This document shows, in pieces, positions 21,756 through 33,610 of a stretch of 64,000 bases of DNA (positions are counted from its first letter, which is position 1; every line of letters starts with the position of its first letter). The notes beneath the pieces are model-generated. The model worked only from the letters and a program-made list of their open reading frames with translations. It had not been told where the DNA came from and searched no databases. Origin of the DNA: Lepas anatifera (Eukaryota > Arthropoda > Thecostraca > Lepadidae); the NCBI GenBank assembly GCA_034440635.1, contig JAOTON010001681.1:2358343-2422342 (forward strand), read 5' to 3'. The position numbers and the translations under genes were made by a program.

Positions 21756-22662
21756 TCTTAAATACCTACCTTCGTCATGGATCTGCTCGAAGCACTGTTT
21801 GCATATAGCGATCCCGAACCAACATCGTTGTTAACTAAATTTTCCATATTATACATACCCATCCTCATCCTACCTTGACATCCTGTTCCAGAATATGGAC
21901 AGACATACCGAAGAAAAACCACTTGCGAGCAGAATGAACCGGAGGCGTTTTAAGGTCCTTTGCGCGCCCTAAAAGATGTTGGAGCTTTACCTTAAATTGC
22001 TTTTGCGTTTTGTGATAATAGGTAAAAAAGCCTACCTGCTTGTTTTTGCTGTGTCGAGCTTTAATGCCTCGAATAACTTGTCCACTTTGTCACAAGACTA
22101 TCGTAAAACATAATTACAACAATGTTCCTACTTGTTCATGTGACGAGGTACAATATGCGCTGGGCGTTATATGACAGCGTTTTACCCCGGGGCTAGGGCG
22201 TTTTGCCCCGCTATCGGGGTAAAACGCCCTTTACATGGTCTCAAGAAAAAACAAATTTCGCACACTTCCCATAGTGTCAAAGTCCCAAACTTCTATCTGA
22301 GTGTAGACAGACAATGCCAGAACTTAACAAAGAAAAATAAGGCAATTCCATCCACGCAGGATTGGTATAGACACATTCTCCCTTAACACGCGCATTGACG
22401 GGGCACACTGGGGCAACTGGGCTTCAAAATAGGCCAAAACCTCGTAACTAAAAAAATACTTTGATTAAGAATACTTTTTTGTGCTCAAATGAAAGCTGTT
22501 GCTCTGAACTTCATTTTCCAGCCACAAAACATTGGGTTTCCACACCAGGTCATATCAGATAGACTTTTTTCAAGGTTTATAAATATCGGAATTCGATTTC
22601 GTTCTTTCCAGTTTTGCAGACACTCAATGAGGCAGAATCAGATAAGGCGGATCCAGTGACGG

Positions 22663-23691
22663 TTAACCCGCGCCCCACCGGGGGTCCGGCGCCACCTTCG
22701 CCCCACCGGGGGCCATCGATGGCCCCCTCTAACTCCGAAAATATGGGCGTTAGCGCAAATCTGCAAAGTGCAATAGAAAGCTCGCGTGAATTCAGTAAGA
22801 AATTACTTCGCATGTTTTAGTGCTCAGGTCAATGGTTTGACCTCCAGAGGTCAAATTAGGTCAAGATCGGCTATTTTCACTCAAATATGCAATGATTAAG
22901 CAAACTGGGCATAACTCTTATGTCATTAGAGCTATTGAGGCCTGGTAAAGTACATTTGATAGCAAATTGCCAGTACTTTTTCCGCTATGTGGAACGTAAA
23001 GACCTCCCGCCAGTGGTTTGACTGCCAGAGGTCACCTCGTGACCTAATATGACCTGAGGTCACGAAAGGTCAAAAAGTGACCTTGCCGTATATCAAATAA
23101 AAGCCAGTGACAAGACAAACACGATGGTGTTTGTTTCATTGCTCTAGCTCAATTAGGTCAAAAGTTATTGTAAAAATACTGTTTGTGACCTCTGGTGACC
23201 TTGGATGACCTTGGAAAAGTCAAAGGGCAAATATGACCCCTGGGATCCGTGAAAGGGTGTCCAAAAACGCTGTTCTGAGCAGTCTGAGTATTTCCAATCA
23301 TTTTTGTGGCTTTTATATCATGAAATAGCTTTTCCCCATGCTTTTCCAATGGGAGAGGTCGCCTCGTGACCTGACCTCAGGGCACGAAATCGAAAAATCC
23401 CGGATATACACCTTGTAGACCCTGGAGGGGTCATGAAGTGTAGGAAGTTTCAAATCGATCGACTTTGAAATGTAGCTCTTACAGAGCTCTAAAGGTGAAG
23501 TGAGGTGACCTTGGTTGACCTCGTCTGGTGACCTGACCTTGGGTGACCCGGGGTAAAAATTTCAGGGATGATGGGAAAATGATGCAGTGAGAGGTAGAGC
23601 CCTCAACCGCGGTGCTGCGCCTCGTCGTTTTTCTGCTATCCCGGAAAAACCTTAGGGGGCTATCGATGGCCCCCGGTGGGGCGAGGGTTAA
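22663..23691 (+). mobile_element. Complete TTAA element family A (A1)
   Basis: TTAA at 22663-22666 and 23688-23691. Left end TTAACCCGCGCCCCACCGGG, right end CCCGGTGGGGCGAGGGTTAA. Next to each end lies GGCCATCGATGGCCCCC or a close variant. The interior is non-coding and carries many AGGTCA/TGACCT half-sites, for instance TCAATGGTTTGACCTCCAGA, GACCTAATATGACCTGAGGT and CTTGGATGACCTTGGAAA. Near-identical copies are at 38093-39099 and 60676-61658. TTAA duplication and CCC/GGG ends fit a piggyBac-dependent element. Confidence 0.9.
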
Positions 23692-24479
23692 AATGTAAGA
23701 AAAAACAAAAGTAATATTTCAAAATCCGATCCGACATATTCAAGGTCATCATAGGTCAGAGGTCTTGCTGAGCCTTCACTCTGGTTTAACTATAAAGTAC
23801 CACATGATAAATAATGGCACAAATTTATTCTTTCACTATTTGACATCTTTAAATTCAGTACCGAACCATATCGAAACTGCTCGGGTCATGTGCAGTAGCT
23901 GCATTTATTGACACAATAATGTTAAGCGCGATTTCAGGGAATGATTACCGTCACTCTTCTCAGAAAATGAGCACAAACATGCGGAAACAGACAACACATT
24001 AAACTCACAGGGAATGTTCATTAAATCATGCGACCTCTTTTGCATCTTTGTGTAACTCTCCTATATAACATCCCGCGTCCCTTTATCCAGCCTTCTATCC
24101 ATTAACCCCGAGAATTATCGTTGAAGTCTAGGTAAGTTCTTAAAGCAGTCTTACATCCAAGTACCCACTCACGCACCATCGAATTATTAATGGTTAGTGC
24201 CACTTTCTTTCAGCTTATAAAGAGGGTTACTGCCAGGCTCGAAACCTCCGTTGTCATGGGCCTTCTGGATTTTTATATCATCGGAGATCATGTTACCACG
24301 AGGTCATTGGTGATAAGCAGGTACTGGTACTGATCAGTGATTGTCCACTATGGATATCTTTCTGGTATGATATTGCCTGAATGCAAGGTGATCTCTATTC
24401 CTTGCCTCCTGGGCCTCCTCCATGTATGCTCCTATGGAAACTTTCAGGCTCTCAGTCATAAGCGTGCCACCGGCAAAGA
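23692..24479. other. No gene recognised
   Basis: AT-rich sequence with no repeat partner in the window. TCTAG|GTAAGT at about 24127-24137 resembles a splice donor, but no open exon with an acceptor can be defined. Confidence 0.4.
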
Positions 24480-24690
24480 AGTGGGGGGCAGCCAAACTTC
24501 AAACTGACGCTGACAAAAAACTTTCCACGTTAGGACCAAATAGTGTTCGAATTTGGGCTCCTCGTTGCCTTCTGCAGCGGCTGGTTATAAGAATGTCCAG
24601 TTTTCTCCCATTTTGACTGAGATCAGGAAATTTTTGGCCAAAGTGGGGGGCGGGCCCCGCCTGGCCCCGGTGGCGACGCCCCTGCTCTCA
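24480..24690 (+). repeat. Repeat E, partial copy
   Basis: GGGGGCAGCCAAACTTCAAA, TTTCCACGTTAGGACCAAAT and TCAGGAAATTTTTGGCCAAA align with 11350-11560. It lacks the flanking parts of E. Confidence 0.65.
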
Positions 24691-24826
24691 GTAACATCTT
24701 CCCCGTGCATTTGCACCTTATGTATGGTTGCCGATATGCTGTACCATGGGTGCACGTTTACAAACAGCCTCGCTTTCTCGAGCATAGGCCGGATACTTCT
24801 CAATTTCGATTGTTGATGATGATGAT

Positions 24827-24986
24827 CAGGGCCTAGCCAGGGTGGGGGGCAGGGACAGCCCCCTGAGGGCCCGAAGGGTCCCCTGAGGACACGATTCTGT
24901 AAAAGATGTCCCTTTACCCATCAGGCTTTTGGCGCTGTCGCAGGGCCCTTCGGCGCCGCCCCAGTGAAATCCTGCCTACGCCCCTG
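24827..24986. mobile_element. hAT-like MITE in a GAT microsatellite
   Basis: CAGGGCCTAGCCAGGGTGG at the left and CTGCCTACGCCCCTG at the right form imperfect inverted ends. ATGATGAT lies on both sides (24819-24826, 24987-24994). The target is a short GAT repeat, so the 8-bp match is weaker evidence than usual. Confidence 0.6.
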
Positions 24987-24994
24987 ATGATGAT

Positions 24995-25892
24995 AGTGCG
25001 GCTAATATTACCAAAACCTTTTGAGATCCGGCTTACCCCAGTAAGCTCGCTGAACTGTCGGACGTTTCCGAAAGAACGGCGGGTTGTGTTTCCTTCATTA
25101 GTGTGCCGTTCCCCCGCCTTTGGCTGATCGACGACCAGACTCATGGTAGCACGAAAACATTCCTGTAAATCTCTTTTTTTTTAACAGAGTCCTTCTGGTC
25201 GTAGTTTTGAGCTCTCCATGAACAAATGGGTGACTCTTCTCTATCTTCCTCATCCTCAGTGGTGTTAAAATCGGTTTTTGCACGATTGAATCTCTGCCCA
25301 GCGTTGCAAGTCCAACTCCCCTGTACGACTCGACCACGGCGCCCTGTCAGCCGTCCTTACTCCATCGCCGCGCAACATGGCCGACGGCCGCCGTAGCCGC
25401 CGGCCTCACCGCGCTACTTGACTACATTGCCGCACAAAAGTGACATATCTCCCCTGGGACAACTGATGCCGAGCTAATTTTTCACGGCTGGTTAGAGCAC
25501 ACATTGCATCACTACATATAATTTCTGTAACTGTTGTTTTTTCGGTCTAACGAAGTTTAGGATTTGAGAATACGTTAGAAGCTTTACATGGCCTAATAGT
25601 TACACCTACTATCGGCTCTTATTGTCAAATTTCGTACTTTTCAACATTGGTGTCTTTAGGCGTTCCCAGTTTTCCATTGATATAAATAGATAACGTTTTG
25701 ACTGCAACCATGGATGATAATGCATCGAGTGTACCTATCTCTCACTTGACGCCGGCTGCGCTGTTTATGCGCTGTGTTCCGCATCTGTGCAAGCGGCTAA
25801 GGAACATGGATACAATTTGCTTTTCGGTTTTGACATTTTCTTGCCACGATTAGTCCTTTTAAGATGTCAAAATTATTTTGGCTTTTAGGCAT
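24995..25892. other. No gene recognised; GC-rich patch near 25370
   Basis: CGCAACATGGCCGACGGCCG at 25370-25389 opens a 15-codon arginine-rich frame that ends quickly. It might be part of a promoter or first exon, but nothing confirms this. The remainder is unremarkable. Confidence 0.3.
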
Positions 25893-26729
25893 TGCCCGTG
25901 CGGGGGGCGGGTACCCGCCCCTTTCGGGTTTTTCGGAGACAGTAGAAAAACGGCGGCGCGTAGCGCCGCCGTACTTGGTGTACCTTTTCCCTCATCATTT
26001 TTACAACTTCTGTGAAAACTTTAAGGTTAGATCATCTCAGGTCAGGTCACCAGTACAGGTCAAGTGACCCGACCTCAAAAAATTTTAAGATAGCATAAGT
26101 CGGAGTAGGGTAAACTTATCCGATTGAAACGCATATCACATAATGGCCCCACCGAGTTCTCTAAACTATGTTCCGGTATTTTTGATATCGATGACCTAAG
26201 GTCAGGTACGAGGCATGACCTCTCCATTGGAAATACATGGGAAAATGGTTTTTACGGAATAACTCAGTAACGGATGGTGATAGAGCATTTATTTTAGCTG
26301 CATTAGACTCGCCTGGGCTTTGTGGTTCTAATGATATGCATTTTATATAATTTGACCCTGACCTGACCTCAGGTCAGGTCAAATCCTTGATTTGACCTAG
26401 CAAGGTCAAATTATATATCATTCGATTCGGCTTGCTAAGAGGATTCATATAGTTTAAGTCGTTTTGCTCTATCTTTACTTGTTCAGATGTAATGGCCGAA
26501 AAACTGAATTTACATGTTATCCCTATGACGGGCATGTTTTGACCTCTCGTGACCTTAAATGTGACCTGAAAAAATAGTTCAAATGTTTTCGATGGAGAAG
26601 TGGATGGGCAGCTCAACGCCGTTTACCGTTTTTCGCTACCTACCGTGGTTCTCGAGATCTTAGGAGGGGCGGGTACCCGCCCCCCCGTCAATGCGAAGGT
26701 GGCTCAGACCCCCGTCAATGCGCGTTTAA
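25893..26729 (-). mobile_element. TTAA element family G, near-complete copy (G2)
   Basis: The right side ends GACCCCCGTCAATGCGCG|TTTAA (TTAA 26726-26729). The left side has a degraded GTGCGGGGGGCGGGTACCCG terminus. The interior follows the same order as 47348-48193 reversed: CGGCGGCGCGTAGCGCCGCC, GGTCAGGTCACCAGTACAGG, CGATGACCTAAGGTCAGGTA, TCATTCGATTCGGCTTGC. It lies 26 bp from the right end of the TA-flanked element that it entered. Non-coding. Confidence 0.78.
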
Positions 26730-26755
26730 CGTATGCGTCTTACCCCACTCTACCC

Positions 26756-27685
26756 TACCAAAAACTGTTCGAATTTAGGGTCTTCGTTGCCTCCCACGGC
26801 GGCTGGTTAATACAAATTTCCGGTTTTCTCGCATTTTGACTGAGATCAGGAAATTGCTACTCAAGAAGTAGGTGGGGGGGCAGGCCCCTGGTCCCCCTTT
26901 TCCGACGCTTGTTGTTGCATACCTGAAATTTATAGTTAGATCGCTGCATAAATTTGTACTGCAAATTCGGGAAGTTGCTACCTGACCTTTCTCATCGATT
27001 CCTTGATGTTGAAATTTGGGAAAAATTAAATATTCGGCCACAGCCCTTCGTTAGAATTATCAAACTGTCTCCCGAGAAACCCTTCCAACAAGGAAAGAGC
27101 TGGCGACGCCATATGACCCTGACAGTTGGTGCGTCGATAAGCCTAAAAAATTATTAACTGGTTTTTGTACTACATTCCCTGGATGACTTTGACAGCAACA
27201 GCCACACATCATAGTAGGTATGTATATAACTTATCTCGACTTAGCCTATAAACCACTCGTGTTTGATACTTTAGGAATTTACTTACCTTGCCAGACTCAT
27301 AAAGAAAAATAAGAAAATAAACTTTTCGTTTGGAATACATTGCGGCGGCGACAGGGCTGCAAGGTTCCCCATTTATGTGACCAAATATCTCGAATTGGGC
27401 ATTTTTGTCGTGTCTGGCCCCGCGATTTTTTCGGTTGGCCCTTTCTTGGAATCTGGCCTTTTTACCCATTTTCTAGCAGCTGTCACCTAAGCTGTTTCTG
27501 GTTTGTCCCTTGTCCTATAAATATGGCTTCTTTTGACCTCTTCCGCTCTTGAATACGGTATTCTGACACCGAAAAAGCAGCAGAGTAGCAGAAAAAATGG
27601 TAAAGTGGTGGGAGGGAGGGACAGAACTTTGTTAAAAACACGATCCACAAGAGTGATGGCCAACGAAAACTGGACGCGAAGTACA
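26756..27685 (+). repeat. Repeat E, copy 2 right half
   Basis: Resumes at TACCAAAAACTGTTCGAATT and follows 11405-12330: TTGTTGTTGCATACC region, CCTTGATGTTGAAATTTGGG, SINE-like tail CAGTTGGTGCGTCGATAAGC (27122-27141), AAATATCTCGAATTGGGC, GGGAGGGAGGGACAGAACTT. It ends near GACGCGAAG at 27672-27680. The frames here differ between copies and are not genes. Confidence 0.75.
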
Positions 27686-28339
27686 AGGGCGCAGCCAGAG
27701 CTTTCGTATGGGGGGGCACACCAACTTTGATGGGCACCCCGGGGAAAAAAGGGCACTTTTTAACGTAACCTGAAAAACTTACTATATCTTTGTTTATATC
27801 ATTTTTTGGCATCTTTGGTTCAATAAAATGCAAAGAAATCATTGACGGAGAAGGAAAACTCGATTAAAACCGAAAAAAGGAACAAAATCTTACGAAAATG
27901 CCATGGAAGTAGCCAAAACACTACTTTTTTGGGATCGATTTAAGGACAGCCAACTCATGCAAGTACTTAACATCAGCTGAGCATGTGATATCTGTTACAA
28001 TGTGCAGGTTAAGGCATATTAGAGTGAAAAATTTTTTGTTATGCCCACTGGTTTTGTCGTGACGAGTGAGCCCTGGCTGAACGCTGATTACGTTCCTTGC
28101 CTCCCACAATCGCCGTGGGACGAGGAGTGGCATAGTGTCTTTGGAAGAACACATTTTTGCTGCCGGAAAAATTTGGGAGATACCTTTTAACTCGTTTATT
28201 AAGTTCCATATTCTCAAGCATCGGTCCCAGTTAAGAGTAAATAAAAGGTGAACAGGCCGGTGGTTTAGATGGGGATGGTGTGACAGGGCTGAAAATTGTA
28301 ACAACTAGTTCTTCATTTAAATTAATTAGTAGAAATCCT
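27686..28339. other. No gene recognised
   Basis: Starts with a hAT-like phrase, AAGGGCGCAGCCAGAGC, followed by GGGGGGGCACACC, which may be a MITE terminus. No partner end, RNA gene or coding signature is seen downstream. Confidence 0.35.
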
Positions 28340-30430
28340 GGTTTAGGGGCTGTGCTCTGAGCTCAGGGGCACATGCCTTTTTATCATCCCTTCCCAGAAT
28401 CCACCAGTATAATAAGCAATTTATATAACCTGGGGTGCCTAGGCATCACAAGTCGTTTTAGAGATTCCTCATTCCTCGTTAGCTCTGTTTTACAAGGGGA
28501 GTTTCCATTGTGTTCTTATTCCCCATCTATTCAAGACCAGCTCTGGGGCCCCCAAATGTGGATCAGAGGCCCCCAGAGCAGCTTCCCCCATCCCCCAGTT
28601 GTGCCTCCAGGGACAAGACTAGCTCAGTGACCCCGCCCCGAAATGATGGGAGTTGGCCTTGTGTTATTATTATCTGTCTTTTCAAGACCACCTCAGGGGC
28701 CCCTGATGTAGATCAGGCCACAGAGCAGCTCATGCTTCACCCAGGGACTAGACTAGCTCATTGGTCCCAGAGATGAGGTCATCAGACTAGCTCAATGGGC
28801 CACAGATAGGCTCATAGGGCCTTAAACCAGTTCAAGAAGCCCCAGAACAGTTTAAGGCGCCAGATCACCTCAGGGGAGCCTCAAGCCAACTTAAGGGGCT
28901 CTCACAAGCTCAGCGCCCAGACCAGCTCAGGGTACACTCAGAACCTAGACCCACTCTTGGGCCCAGATCAGCTCCTGGGGCCCCAGATCAGTTCAGGGGC
29001 CTCAAGTCAGGTCAGGGGGCAGGATCAAGTCAGGGCCACTAAATCAGCTCCGGAATCCCTCACCAGCCCGGGGCCCAAGCAGTTCAAAAGCCCCAGAGCT
29101 GGTCAGGGAACACCAGATCGGCCCATAGGGCACCAGATCAGCCTCGGGGACAAATAATCAGATCAGTGGTCGCCGACCAGCTCGGGGCCCAGATCAGCTC
29201 GGGAATACCAGATCAAGTCAGGAGGCACTTAATCAGCTCAGGAGCCCCATACTATCTCAGGGGCCCTCACCAGCCCCTGTGGGCCCAGTTCAGCTCAGGG
29301 CCTGGGAGCTGCTCAGGAAATCACGTAATCAACCCAGGAGGCCCGGGTCAGCTTAAAGGGCACCATATTAGCCATGGGGCACCAGACTAGCTCAGAAGGA
29401 ATAAGATGGGCTCAGGGGACACACTGATGACTCAGCAGGCACCAGATCGACTCAGGGGGCATTAGTTAAGTTCAGGAGGCAGTATATCTGCTCAGGGTGC
29501 ACCAGATCAATCAGCACAGGGGGCATGTTCAAGTCAGGGGCACTTAAGTCAGCTCAGGGATCCCTCATAATCTCGGGACCCAATCAGTTAAAAAGCCCCA
29601 TAGCTGCTCAGGACACACCAGATGCCCATAGGGCACCAGATCGGCTACGGGGACAAACAATCAGATCAGTGGTCCCCGACCAGCTCGGGAATACCAGATC
29701 AAGTCAGGAGGCACTTAATCAGCTCAGGAGCCCCATACCATCTCAGGGGCCCTCATCAGCCTCTGTGGGCCCAGCTCAGCTCAGAGCTTTAGATCTGCTC
29801 ATGAAATCACGTAAGGAGGCCCAGATCAGCTTAAAGGGCACCAGATTACTCAGGGGGGCATCAGATGGGCTCAGGAGGCACCAGATCGACTAAGGGGCAT
29901 TAGTGCAGCTCAGGTGGCACCAGATCGATCCGCTCGGGGTCCAGATCAGCTCCCAGCCCCCCAGACTATGGCAGGAGCCTAAATCAGCTCAGGGAGCAAC
30001 ATAACAGCTCAGGGAGCAACATAACAGCTCAGGGGACACAAGGTGGGCTCAGGGCCCACCAAACCAGCTCAGGGGGGACCAGACCATCTAAGGATACATC
30101 AATAATCAGTTGAGGGGGCACCTAATCAGCTGAAGAGGCACCATATTGACTTAGGAGACAGAATCAACTTGGGGAATCATGAGATCAGTTCGGGGGCCCG
30201 AATCAGCTCAAGGGGCACTACATCAGCTATTAGGGTACCAAACAAGCTCGAAAGCATTAGACTAACTCAGAGAGCATTATATAGGTTCAGGAGGCACAAT
30301 TATTTGCTCAGTGGGGCACTCGATTGACTCAGGGGCACCAGATCAGCTTAGAGAGCAAGTAATCAGCTCAAGGGGCCAAGACCAGCTGAGAGGCCACGAG
30401 ATGAGCTCAAGGAGCACCAGATCGGCTTTA
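28340..30430. repeat. Minisatellite M4, 20-22 bp unit
   Basis: Core unit GGGGCACCAGATCAGCTCA and variants (GGGGCCCAGATCAGCTC). Longer duplications overlie it: 29100-29330 recurs at 29600-29800 with the same variant order (for example CCCATAGGGCACCAGATC and AATCAGATCAGTGGTC), giving a spacing near 500 bp. About 28505-28600 recurs at 28665-28750. Same family as the degenerate array at 6680-7880. The open frames within it are repeat translations. Confidence 0.92.
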
Positions 30431-32345
30431 CCCGTACGATTATTGGCGACAAAGAGGCATTAGCTGGAAACATACTAGGTGCCCATACTCTTCCCGGGTG
30501 CTTGGAAAGGCGATAGAATGCCCTAGCTGACCGAGAAAGGTATTAAGTTGTCAAACAATAGTTTCAATCGCCACATGCGGTCCAGTTGCATCTAGGTTCA
30601 ACGGCTAGGGCACTAAATTTCGAGCGGCACGGCCCAAATTGGGTACACCACCTGGCAATCAAAAGGGCACCCCGGCAGTAATGGGGGCACGTGCCCCCTG
30701 TGCCTTCCCGGCTGCACCCCTGGACAGTAGATCAACTCCGGGAGGCATTAAATCAGCTCAGGGGGCCCGGATCAGCTCAAGGGGCACTAAAACAGCTAAA
30801 AGGACTCCTGGCAAGCTCGGAGGCATCAAACTAACTCAGAGAACATTATATAGATTCAGAAGGCACACTTATTTTCTCAGGAGGGCACCAGATTGACTAC
30901 GAGGGCACCAGATCAGCTCAGAGGGCACATGATCAGCTCCAGGGGACACCAGATGAGCTCCGCCCGTACGATTATTGGCGACGAAGAGGCATTATCTGGA
31001 AACGGAATACGTGCCTATACTATTCCCGGGTGCTTGGAAAGGCGACAGAATGCCCTAGCTGACCAAAAAGGCACTTAAGTTGTCAAACAATAGTTGAAAT
31101 CGCTAAATGCGGTCTAGTTGCATCTAGGTTCAACGGCGTAGGGCACTAAATTTCGAGCGGCACGGCCCAAATTGGGTATACCACCTGGCAATCAAAAGGG
31201 CACCCCGGCACCGATGGGGGCACGTGCCCCTGTGTCCCCTGGCTGCGCCCTGGACAGTAGATCAACTACGGGAGGCATTAAATAAGCTCAGGGGGCCCGG
31301 ATCAGCTCAAGGGGCACTAAAACAGCTAGAAGGGCACCAGGCAAGCTCGGAGGCATCAAACTAACTTAGAGAACATTATATAGGTTCAGAAGGCACAATT
31401 ATTTATTCAGGGGAGGGGGGCACCAGATTGACTACGAGGGCATCAGATCAGCTCAGAAGGCACATGATCACCTCCAGGGGGCACCAGATGAGCTCCACCC
31501 GTACGATTATTGGCGACGAAGAGGCATTATCTGGAAACGGAATACGTGCCTATACTATTCCCGGGTGCTTGGAAAGGCGACAGAATGTTTTAGGTGACCA
31601 AAAAGGCACTTAATTGTCAAACAATAGTTGAAATCGCTAAATGCGGCCTAGTTCCGTCTAGGTTTAACGGCGTAAGGCACTAAATTTCGAGCGGCACGGC
31701 CCAAAGGGGGTACACCACCTGGCAATCAAAAGGGCACCCGGCACCGATGGGGGCACGTGCCCCCTGTGTCCCCTGGCTGCGGCCCTGGACAATAGATAAA
31801 CTACGGGAGGCATTAAATAAGTTCAGGGGGCCCGGATCAGCTCAAGGGGCACTAAAACAGCTAATAGGGCACCAGAAAAGCTCGGAGGCATCAGACTAAC
31901 TCAGAGAACATTATATAGATTCAGAAGGCACAATTATTTTCTCAGGGGGGCACCAGATTGACTACAAGGGCATCAGATCAGCTCAGAGGGCACATGATCA
32001 GCTCCAGGGTTCAAGACCAGCGCTCAGGGGGCACCAGATGAGCTCAAGGGGCACCAGATTTGCTCTGCCCATACGATTATTGGCGACGATGAGGCATTAT
32101 CTGGAAACGGATTACGTGCCTATACTCTTCCCGGGTGCTTGGAAAGGCGACAGAATGCGCTAACAGACCAAAAAGGCACTTAATTGTCAAACAATAGCTT
32201 AAATCACTAAATGCAGTCTAGTTCCATCAAGGCTCAACGACATAGGGTACTAAATTTCGAGCGGCACGGCCCAAAGAGGGCACACCACCTGGGAATCAAA
32301 AGGGCACCCCGGCACCGATGGGGGGCACGTGCCCCCTGTGCCCCC
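30431..32345. repeat. Higher-order repeat, four units of about 535-570 bp
   Basis: CCCGTACGATTATTGGCGAC or its variant recurs at 30431, 30963, 31498 and 32068, giving spacings of 532, 535 and 570 bp. Each unit contains a non-satellite part (ATTATCTGGAAACGGA, TTTCGAGCGGCACGGCCCAA, GGGGGCACGTGCCCCC, TGGCTGCGCCCCTGG) and then a stretch of M4-type 20-22-bp monomers. The non-satellite part looks like transposon sequence captured and amplified with the array. Units 2 and 3 are the most similar pair. Confidence 0.92.
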
Positions 32346-32439
32346 CCTAGCTGCGCCCCTGGCGAAGTATGTGATACTATATGCAGTGGCGTAGCCATGA
32401 TTCAGCCAAGGGGGTCCGACTACCGTCGGGGGCCCCTTT

Positions 32440-33610
32440 AAGTGTTTGTTATTATTTTGTTTATAGTTTGATTTTTCTCGATCCGACCAAGTGTTGGTAA
32501 ATTTAGGTCACCAAATATTAAGGCTGGCCCATGCCTATATGACAGCGTGACTATAATAACAGTTTTGTGGCACATTTCGGGAAATCAAATGTTGCTGCGT
32601 GCATGATGTTAAACCTGACTTTACCTCAATTCACTCTGGTAATCAGGTATGAAGTTATTGAAGGTCAGTCGTTCTGAGTACGAAGAAATGGTCTTCTACG
32701 GAAAATGATTACCAATTTTTTCCGGGTGTCGAATTCATGAACTCTTTAATCAGAAAGTTTCCAAAGAAATGAAAAAAATGAATAAAAATACAAGGGATAT
32801 GGTGGATGGTGGTGTGTTCCGGACGTCAGATAACGTCTATTCCGCGGAAAGATCCTGATGAATTCACCACAGTTACTTTCTTACCCTTGCTATGCTGTAA
32901 ATGAGCAAATTACCAAAATAATAGGCGCCTGAGATAACTATCGCCTTAGCTTACTCTGTCGTTGTTATTTTAAACCTTTCATACCTATTTTTCTTTTTGG
33001 GATTATGCTCATCAATGTGAGTCATTTTCCTTGTTTGTCTGGTTTCATACGATTTATTTGAAAGTTGTTTATTTCAGAATATTTAGGACGGTAGTTATTG
33101 GGACTAAGCTAATAGATTGAAAGCCAGCTGAAGTTCCAAATTCCCTGTTCGATTTGCTATTATGGATGCTAAAATTATAATAATTTATGCCTTTCCTTCA
33201 GTAATGGTGCCTGATCGACATGTTTCAATTTGTCTTTTTGGTACGCAATGGGAAAAGAAAAATTTTTCCGAAGCATATGATTTTCGAAAATCTTCTTTGA
33301 GCCTAGGATCTCAAGCGATATCTCTGGATTGTATTCTAAAATATAAAAGAAATGGAAAGGAAAAAGGACGCTCAATAAAAAGGATACATGAGTGTGCCCC
33401 AGATGCTATATAAAACCTATTCCATGCGCGGTCCTACTGATGAAACCGCTCACTTACTCCTCCCTAGCCATTGGTTGGAGGTCCCGGGGGCTTGGGGAGG
33501 TGAGTACCTCCTTGGACTGTAGGTCTCTGATAGGCTTTGTACAGGGCTTGTATTGCTATGCCAGTGTTAAGCCATGCAGGACCATCACCCACCGCCCCCG
33601 CCCCCCCTGA
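32440..33610. other. AT-rich non-coding interior of the hAT-like element
   Basis: No hAT transposase motif is visible on either strand. An 83-codon frame at 33162-33413 shows no recognisable domain. 33430-33600 is less AT-rich and passes into the minisatellite. Confidence 0.5.

Larger units (their letters stand above)
20905..26755. mobile_element. TA-flanked 5.85-kb element (mariner-like target) with nested insertions
   Basis: Starts GGGTAGAGTGGGGTAA and ends TTACCCCACTCTACCC, a perfect 16-bp inverted pair, with TA immediately outside each end (20903-20904, 26756-26757). Repeat E reads through this point without the element at 11405-11410 (GTTAGTACCAAA), which proves an insertion with TA duplication. 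The native sequence seems confined to about 20905-22400, where GGGTAAGACGCCC motifs and hairpins recur, plus the last 26 bp. The rest is nested elements. A TA duplication fits Tc1/mariner-type integrases. No transposase is visible. Confidence 0.85.

Noticed and set aside
30431..32345. CRISPR-like or integron-like array because of regular spacing
   Set aside because: Units are long, nearly identical over their whole length, and set in eukaryotic satellite DNA; there are no unique spacers.
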